DNA from: Coptodactyla brooksi
Lineage: Eukaryota; Arthropoda; Insecta; Coleoptera; Scarabaeidae
DNA: 22,958 bases
Direction: 5' to 3'
NCBI GenBank assembly: GCA_033557675.1
Contig: JAWQRM010000413.1
Span: 1 to 22,958, forward strand
Shown here: positions 16,350-22,958 of the stretch, piece by piece
Layout: each line of letters begins with the position of its first letter
Position numbering within the stretch: the first letter of the stretch is position 1
Program-made: the position numbers and the translations under genes
Notes under the pieces: model-generated
Told to the model about the DNA's origin: nothing
Database searches by the model: none
What the model saw: only the letters and a program-made list of their open reading frames with translations

Positions 16350-16537
16350 GTTTCATAAGACTCAAGAAGAAAACAATTGCACAGAACCGAACAAAATATT
16401 TCCACACATAAACTTTGCAGTGTCAACTGTCAGAATATATAATGCATATGAGGTTTAGAGTGAAGTTGGCTAGTTAAAATACAACTAACACTTCTGCTGT
16501 GAAAAAAAAACAAAATTACTTTCCGAACAACCCGATA

Positions 16538-18872
16538 TACCTTGATTATTGAAAGTACAAGGTTTGATAAAAACAAATATTGGGATTGATATTGAATTTT
16601 AAATCTCGCACACTGTATAAGGCCAATTTTCACATTATATAAAATTTAGCGTAGCAGTAAAGGGTCTCGTCTTCTTTGACACTTTGTATTTATGAAAGAT
16701 CTTGAAATGGCCATAGAATAAAAGCTTCCAGCGAGAACAATTTTCAATTATATTTCAATGATAATTTTCATTGACAAACACTCATAAACAATTACTAGTT
16801 TAATAATGTTTTTTCTTCATTTCTGAATACCAAAATCAGGTTTTGAAAATTAATTCCCGTTCACAGAAACAGATATCGAACTATTTAAACTATTTACTTT
16901 TATGGAAGTTTCCGTTTAAAACCAGCTAATGAACGCACAGGGTTAAAATAATGTCAGTAGACTTCCGGTACTTCAAGCTAAAGTTAGTTATAAAAGCACC
17001 GCGTATATATCTATGCAGTAGACAAATGTTTATATATAAATATAGAAGGTCAATGGACTTTCATAAAGCTTTTAGAGGTCTGTGACTGTAGCTAAAACTG
17101 AAGCCTTAAAAACTGAAGCCATAAAAATTATACAGCCATCATAAAATATTACCTCATTATAAACGATAAGCAAACCATAAATTTATGGACGTTTTATCGT
17201 TGGCTTACCCCATTATTATTCCAAAGGGTTACGTAAATTTATAATTTTAGAACTATTTGCAATTAAATAAATAATTAGTAAAAGTTATGCAATATAGAAG
17301 TTAGTTTTAGAAAACTGTCGCTAACTTATTTTTTAGTTAATTAAAGTTTTCTACTGTTAATAACAATAAATAGTGTACTGAGCAAATGAAAAAGTAGTAG
17401 TATATATAGACGTTATCATTGATAATAGAAAATAGTGGTGGTACGTACCAAATTAACAGTCCTAAGAAAGGGACATGCACACTATACCGAGATACACCAA
17501 AACTGAAAAGTCTGGACATAGTTGAAACTCCTATGCCCCTTCCTGGTTAAACTTAATTTTAGATTTGGCAGCTAGACGACTAAAGACGCTTAACGTCTCA
17601 CCACTTCAGATTTCAATACCGCGGTGCCCAGGCGCGAGCAAAATTTTCTCTCGCGATTTTACAATTACAAATTATATGTGTATTCGAAAAAGTAATTTAT
17701 ATTCCTAAAGTTAATCAAGCAGGCAAAAGAGTCCTAGTTTTGACTACATGTATTTTTACTAGAGATTTCTCTTTCTCCAATCTTTACCCACAGACTTTTG
17801 AGTGTGCGCTGTGTTTCCAAGTTGTTTTCTTTTTTTAGATTCCTATTCGCGTATTACTAATCCCCACACAAAGAAAGAAAAAACAAACACTTAAAGATGC
17901 AGATATGTAAACATACAGCCTACCTATATATAATTTTAAATCGGACTTTAGTTTAAAATAACATTCGCTATGATTTACGTCACACGTGCATTATACTCAT
18001 ATGAATATTTATTCAACCTAGTTTATTATTTCTATACTGCTAATTTGATTTTTATACAGAAATTGATATTTCTGTATTTCTATATTTATCCTATTACTAT
18101 GTGTACTTAATTTCACTTCCATCACTGCTAGATAACTGTTGCTACTTTTCTCTTCTTTTTACCCTGACATTGTTCAGTATCTTCTATTTATTTTTATTAT
18201 TAGTATAAGGTCAATAAGTAACTTTTCATTACTAATAGGTAATGAAAAGTTACTAATTGTTTAATCATTTTAAAGTTTAAGGATTGAGACCTGAAAAGAT
18301 TTATAGGACGCGATAAATTGTTTTCCTGGAAAAAAAATTTTCCCAATTTCCCCCAAAATGGAATCTAATATATTTTGAATACATAGAATATGTTTGGAAA
18401 TAACCTACAGGATGTGTTACAAAGGAATAAAATGAATAAGGCATAATTTAGATATAAATCTTTTACCATGACTATACGTTCTTCCCATGAAGATATCTTT
18501 ACTGGCTTATCGGGCAATAAAATAATAATAATTAAAAACATAATTGTTTAAACTGAAAATGTATTATTTACAATTTCCTAAACACTTTTAGTAGTTAGGA
18601 CAATTTCCTATGGATAAATAAATTATTATACACAGTTTATCTAACTAATTATTCTATGCAGGTATGTTGTTATCAACAATTTCTTTTTATAAACGATAAT
18701 CTTTGGAAATTTTGAAAACTGTGATCAATTTAGTTTATTGGTTATTTAGATAGTTGCGTTCTTTTTTGCGCAAAATGTGGAAGGGAGCGCCATTTTTGAA
18801 TTGTTTGTTTACTCTTCTTCATTCCTTCATCTAACGGTTTCCTTTAAAACTTTCCTCGATTTTGTATTTTGC
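16538..18872. other. Unrecognised AT-rich region
   Basis: No gene was recognised. Notable details are a short tandem (AAAACTGAAGCC twice, about 17095-17122), the palindrome CATAAATTTATG near 17177-17188, and a GC-richer patch near 17570-17660 with CGCGAG and CTCGCG arms. The one precise hairpin is listed separately. Confidence 0.35.
18217..18254. repeat. Perfect hairpin, 16-bp arms and 6-nt loop
   Basis: AGTAACTTTTCATTAC (18217-18232) pairs exactly with 18239-18254; the loop is TAATAG. Confidence 0.9.
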
Positions 18873-18901
18873 TATGGAAGCTTAATTCTATGGCTTCCAT
18901 A
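18873..18901. repeat. Perfect hairpin, 9-bp arms
   Basis: TATGGAAGC and GCTTCCATA pair exactly around an 11-nt spacer. Confidence 0.6.
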
Positions 18902-19270
18902 TTTTTCTCATGCCGTTATGTCTACCAAGTATTAAGTCTCCATTAATATATATAATTAAGATAGTACCACTATCTGGGATATTTGTACATTTATGTTTGC
19001 TAATATCTATTTTTACAGGTGAGAGTACGCGTAGTTTTAATACTGTTGAATAATATTCCCCCATGTAGACATTTTCTGTATTATCATTGCATCCAAGCAC
19101 TTGAACTTTTCCATCTATTGTATGTCTGGCCCCGTGATACTATATTATTGTGCTTATTATATGATTTCCTCTGCTATGTCTATAAGATAAGCATGCCTTC
19201 TCAAATTATCTTTTTCATCAGTTGTCTCTAAAGTTGTGGGTTTGGAACCTTTGGCTTAGTAAGAAAGTTA
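18888..19270 (-). other. Minus-strand open frames downstream of the ribozyme motif, unrecognised
   Basis: A 70-codon frame (19100-18888) starts MLGCNDNTENVYMGEYYS. In the stretch before it (about 19245-19180) another frame reads TTDEKDNLRRHAYLIDIAEE. Both are less random-looking than most in the window and lie directly 3' of the hammerhead motif, so they may belong to the same mobile element. I cannot name a family: neither reverse transcriptase nor GIY-YIG motifs were seen. Confidence 0.25.
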
Positions 19271-19382
19271 ACCAATGTCACCACTACATTAAAACCAAAA
19301 ATAATTGCTCGACGCGCGTTTCGCTAACCAGGTTAGCATCATCAGGGGCGATAAAAGACAGACTAAGTTGATTAACATTGGT
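19271..19382. repeat. Inverted ACCAATGT / ACATTGGT flanking the ribozyme motif
   Basis: The segments 19271-19278 and 19375-19382 are exact reverse complements, placed roughly symmetrically around the hammerhead-like sequence. Confidence 0.5.
19304..19352 (-). ncRNA. Hammerhead ribozyme-like motif, type I, probably from a mobile element
   Basis: The minus strand reads, in order: stem I strand ATCGCCC, core CTGATGA (19345-19339), an extra T, stem II GCTAAC with loop CTG and GTTAGC, core GAAA (19322-19319), the self-complementary ACGCGCGT that would form a very short stem III, then GTC, with predicted cleavage after C (19311), and stem I strand GAGCAAT. The complete conserved core of a hammerhead is present. 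Stem I pairs at 5 of 7 positions; both mismatches are C-A and each needs only one transition from a normal pair. The very short stem III is typical of the minimal hammerheads known from Penelope-like and related retroelements, which are thought to work best as dimers. The unpaired T beside stem II and the weak stem I may lower activity. Confidence 0.7.
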
Positions 19383-19399
19383 TGGTTGCTTACTTGGTT

Positions 19400-20380
19400 A
19401 GTAAAGTTTCCTCCAGTTACCTCCAATCTTACTTTTACATTTTCTTTAACATATATTGAATAGGCAAAGACACAAGGGAAAGATTCCCTCAAATTGCCTT
19501 TCAACAATTCCTTGAAATATTCTCTCAATCTTCAATTATTCTCCTTCTAATAACGTATTTCATTTCCAATATTTTTTTTCTATTTCTTTATTATTACCAT
19601 TTTCCTTTGGTTTATGTTATTGATTGCTTTGAAGGACAGGGTTGTTTGAACCTTTTTGGTTCTGCAGAGCTCTTTTATTTTTAAAAGTCAACTACTTTTC
19701 TTCCGCACATTTTCTATCTATCGCATATTCCATTTTTGCCTTAGACCAATTGCGGTTTATTGTCTGTCCTTTTCATAGTTAATGGTTTTATCGGGATGTA
19801 AGATTCTCGTGAGATTGTTTTGAATCCTTTTCAAGATATAATTTACATTGTGGTACTATAACTTCACTGTAAAGCATTTTTAAAACTTTTCTGCATAGTT
19901 AGCAGCCCCCTTGTCCCCTTGTGGCCTTCCTTCCTTCGAAATGTTAACGTTTTAGTATTGATGGTTATTGTGATTATGTAGATTCTGTCAAAATTTTCTA
20001 AAATAAATTTTTATCAAAAATATTTGGGTTAGGCATAACGTTTTTTAGTGTTAAAAAAACACACGAGATGAATTGAGTTGCGATGCTAACACTGTAACTA
20101 CAGTTTTACAATATTTCGATGAAAATGCAAGAAAGTCTATAAGACATGCGACATCTTCATCAAATTTAACAACTATCTCCGCATAAAAACCATATCACGG
20201 AATTTTATTGTTATATATTCTATTAGCATAACATATTAATAAAATATCTGTAGCTTTTAAATAAAAATAGACAAAAAAAATTAAAACAAATTATTTACAA
20301 AAATAAATGTTTTTAAATTTAGCTTTTTTTTTCTTTTCATTCGGAAGAAAACAACGTCGTCAACATCTCCGTTCGCTAAA
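19400..20380. other. Unrecognised region 5' (minus strand) of the ribozyme motif
   Basis: A 79-codon minus-strand frame (19528-19289) overlaps the ribozyme and is probably fortuitous. I saw no retroelement domain. AT-rich sequence follows. Confidence 0.25.
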
Positions 20381-20381
20381 T

Positions 20382-20579
20382 TTAAAATATATATTTATAT
20401 ATACTAGGTCCTAAATTTGTAACACTGTATAGAAGACGGTAGACAAATTCGCTAAATTTCGGATGGGAATATTCCTCGCCGGAACAATTGACACCATCGG
20501 TATTTCCAAATATTTGCCAAAGAATTATTATTTTAAAATATAAAAGGAGGCCTTCCAGATTCCTTTTTTCTGTGGTCAT
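20382..20579 (-). other. Short frame with hydrophobic N-terminus, doubtful
   Basis: A 65-codon frame starts with MTTEKRNLEG, followed by a hydrophobic run (LLLYFKIIILWQIFG), and then a polar segment with Cys. This could resemble a signal peptide or anchor in a first exon, but no convincing splice sites or family were found. The sequence is a little richer in GC than its flanks. Confidence 0.15.
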
Positions 20580-20580
20580 C

Positions 20581-21065
20581 CAATATCTTTGGTACGCAAA
20601 AATTCCATATGATCAAAATATCAAAGAAAAGAAAACAATATATGTATGGACAACTTCTGTATGTTGAGTTTTATATACCTACACTAAATTAATACTTTCA
20701 ACTTACTTATTACTTTAAAATGTTTATTCACGTCCATTTGGTGCCAAAAAAGTTTCTTTTTAATTTGACAAAGGGAAACGACACGTCATACATTTTTTAC
20801 TACTTATACAGCTAAATTATGTCACATTTAAAGAAATTTTTTTCTATTTTCGAAAAGTTATGGAAACGATGTGCAAAAGTTCATAGTAGCAGTAATTAAA
20901 TCTATGATCAGTGATGCATATGATTAGAAAGACCGTATTTGCTACATTCAACCACAGTTTAAGAGCTTAAAGGACTTAATTATTAACATTTTAATGATAC
21001 GATACATTAATCAAATATTTAACCATGGCATTTCCAAAATAAACCATTCACCCCCTCATAATAAA
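20581..21065. other. AT-rich spacer
   Basis: No gene, repeat or element was recognised. Confidence 0.4.
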
Positions 21066-21287
21066 TCAAGTAGTGCTCCAATGGATAGCAATTGCAATTT
21101 CACGTTTATCAAGAGTCACTTCATCATCATCACTTGATATAATCTGGGGTAGGTTCAGACAGCTAGTGCGAAGCACTCTTGGATACTGTCCAAAAGCACC
21201 CTGCATTTTATTTTTATACCATATGATTTTATTTGTTTTATCAAATAGAAAAGTCAACCATTCATTAGTTATTACAAGTACTTACTA

Positions 21288-21309
21288 CAAGCGTAGGTGG
21301 AATTACCTA
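21288..21309. repeat. Small perfect hairpin
   Basis: CGTAGGT and ACCTACG form a 7-bp stem around GGAATT. Confidence 0.45.
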
Positions 21310-21370
21310 CGTAAAACAGCAAATCCCCAAGCCCTAGTTCAAGATGAAAAGACAATAAGTACAACAGAAC

Positions 21371-21492
21371 AATTCCACAATGGAGACCATGGTTAGGGAA
21401 GAGAACAAGAGAATGTTCACAACTGAGATAGGGTAAAGGAAGAAAAAGATCAGAAACCGATGAAGATGGGATAATTCCACAATGGAGACCAT
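21371..21492 (+). repeat. Direct repeat AATTCCACAATGGAGACCAT
   Basis: The exact 20-mer occurs at 21371-21390 and 21473-21492. The period of 102 bases is a multiple of three, and purine-rich sequence lies between. Confidence 0.85.
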
Positions 21493-21562
21493 CGTAGTTT
21501 GTTTTCTTTATATGCACTTTATACTCCTGTTTGTAAAAATTGCAACACCATGAAGGAGTCAC

Positions 21563-22837
21563 GCAATTGGGGTAAAGTTTACAGTAAATGCAGATTAAGG
21601 TGAGCTCTTCAAATGATTAGAATTTCAGAGTTATTTGTATCAATACAGTTCGTCTGTGGCATTAATTCAATTCAATTCTGATGCATCCTGCATAGCGTCG
21701 CAATTTTTGTAAACAGGAATATATTAAAACGTCACTATTTAACACCAAAGTAATATACCATAAAATCTAGTCTTACGACGTGTACTTTTTTTTAATTTTA
21801 TTCTCAGAAGTGTAGTACCGATTCGAAGTTAAGAATTTTTGCGACTTTTCGTTTTTAGAACCATTATAAAACAAAACTCAAATGTTAAACTGTAATATCA
21901 AAGTTGATTTAATGAATACTGAGAATCGTACATTTATAAGCGCTTGTAATAAAATAATGTTTCTGTTATATAAGCTATTAAACTTATTTAGACCAACTTT
22001 AGTTCTAGTTTTATATTTAGGTTGAATTAGAAAATAGAGTACAGTTATTAAAAAAGTGTTTAATTTATATACAGTTAATTTAGAATTTAACTTTTAATGT
22101 TTATTTTATTTCCTTAATTTTGTAAAATTGGAGGATAGTTTAGTTTAATGCATCTGAGTATGCAACTCAATATACAAATGTCATATATATGTTCTTGTAA
22201 ATAATGTTGCATAAACCAATTACAAAATGTAGCTACTATCGGTTGACACCCTTTCGGTTGAACTTTCCTTTTACATGTAATATATTATTGTTTTCTAAAT
22301 GTACAATGCTATTAGCAATCTATCACAGATATGAGTCGAAATAAAACAATAAACGATGAAAATGAGCATTCTTTGTTATACATATCAACTTAATAGTACA
22401 TATTCCAGATAATGACAGATTCGATAAGTGGAATCATAATATAATGAATGCATACTGCTGGCAACAGATTATCAATTATTTTCAGAAGAATATAGCAAGA
22501 TTCAGCGGTTATTGGAGTACAACCAGTAGGAAAATATACGATTAGAAGTACTGATAGAAGTACTGTTTTACTTTAACAAACGTTTACAAAGGAAATTAGG
22601 TATTGTAATAGGACACAAAACCATGCAAAAGTATAAAATTATAATGTAACTGTACTAAACTAATTTATTTTATTTCTATAAAGTAATTTAGGTAACGCGA
22701 AAAAAGTTTTTTAGTCTTTAATTTTGTTTCTCCAATTTAACTGCATAAAAATTCATTAACAAGTTCTGCAACAATTAATTGCTCAGATTATCCTGAGAAA
22801 AAGTTTTGTGTTGTGTTGCTATATGTTATAAATACTA
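21563..22837. other. AT-rich spacer
   Basis: No gene, RNA or element end was recognised. Confidence 0.4.
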
Positions 22838-22958
22838 CTAGGTTGTAAAAAAAGTTCTGGGGCACTTAGGCTTCTTATGCACAAAGTCCATTTGCTTCAG
22901 GTGGTGTTTAAACCAGCGTCCGGCAGCAGACTTACTCGTTGTGCCTTCCCCTTCAACC
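22838..22958 (-). mobile_element. Possible mariner-like scrap at right edge
   Basis: On the minus strand an open frame enters from the window edge and reads EGEGTTSKSAAGRWF, then KQMDF and KKPKCPRT, ending at a TAG near 22840. This resembles the second helix-turn-helix of a mariner transposase (Glu-Gly, Ser-Lys-Ser, Arg-Trp-Phe). The plus strand at 22838 has CTAGGTTGT followed by AAAAAAAGT, similar to the mariner end TTAGGTTGT...AAAAGT at 15508, with TA before it. If right, it is an internally deleted element with its N-terminal part joined to a terminal repeat. The call is tentative. Confidence 0.35.

Larger units (their letters stand above)
15508..16535 (-). mobile_element. mariner transposon with rearranged middle
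   Basis: The ends are matching terminal inverted repeats: TTAGGTTGTTCGAAAAGTAA at 15508, and on the minus strand from 16535 TCGGGTTGTTCGGAAAGTAA. A TA flanks both ends (15506-15507 and 16536-16537). The length of 1028 bp is shorter than the family's usual 1.3 kb because the middle is deleted and replaced. The family is the same as that at 1-148. Confidence 0.9.
21066..21562. other. Less AT-rich region, unidentified
   Basis: Frames are open on both strands: 107 codons on plus (21073-21396), and 63 and 96 codons on minus (21257-21066 and 21562-21272). The minus 63-codon frame contains an acidic patch, ISSDDDEVTLDKRE. A purine-rich tract runs from about 21391 to 21470. No family was recognised; it may be an old transposon or a gene scrap. 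Confidence 0.2.

Noticed and set aside
1..22958. CRISPR array, tRNA or rRNA genes, bacterial operons
   Set aside because: None was seen: there are no regularly spaced repeats, cloverleaf genes or packed reading frames.

Overview
The window looks like non-coding DNA from an insect, or at least arthropod, nuclear genome. It is strongly AT-rich, has no prokaryotic-style packed reading frames, and carries a splice-bounded exon and decayed copies of transposon families common in insects (mariner, piggyBac, Merlin, pogo/Tigger-like, a non-LTR retrotransposon). The species cannot be named from the sequence.

Only one piece looks like host coding sequence: a Pro/Gly/Ser-rich exon on the minus strand (591-850) with a good splice acceptor and a GTAAGT donor. 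The rest of that gene would lie outside the window on both sides or in exons I could not recognise.

Layout from left to right. 1-148: 3' end of a mariner. 591-850: host exon. 1575-2130: piggyBac pseudogene A, cut off by a Merlin element (2131-3161) with terminal inverted repeats of about 90 bp. 3.4-5.6 kb: AT-rich DNA with a cluster of long palindromes. 5717-5910: C-terminal scrap of another mariner. 7334-8912: long piggyBac pseudogene B on the minus strand, with a possible 52-nt intron, followed by a GC-rich tract with a perfect hairpin. 10480-11704: a nearly full-length dead mariner on the minus strand. About 11805-14204: a composite pogo/Tigger-like element with inverted arms of more than 500 bp around an N-terminal-only transposase. 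14390-14895: non-LTR reverse transcriptase remnant on the minus strand. 15508-16535: a TA-flanked mariner on the minus strand, of the same family as the one at the left edge, whose middle is replaced by a duplicated low-complexity block. 16.5-22.8 kb: mostly unrecognised AT-rich DNA, except for a hammerhead-ribozyme-like motif on the minus strand at 19304-19352. 22838-22958: mariner-like scrap at the right edge.

No element here looks able to move: every transposase has frameshifts, stops, deletions or a lost catalytic residue. The most unusual items are the hammerhead motif, the long-armed pogo-like element that keeps only a DNA-binding region, the frame-restoring candidate intron in piggyBac B, and the Merlin insertion into piggyBac A. 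All family calls come from reading conserved motifs by eye; no database search was done.
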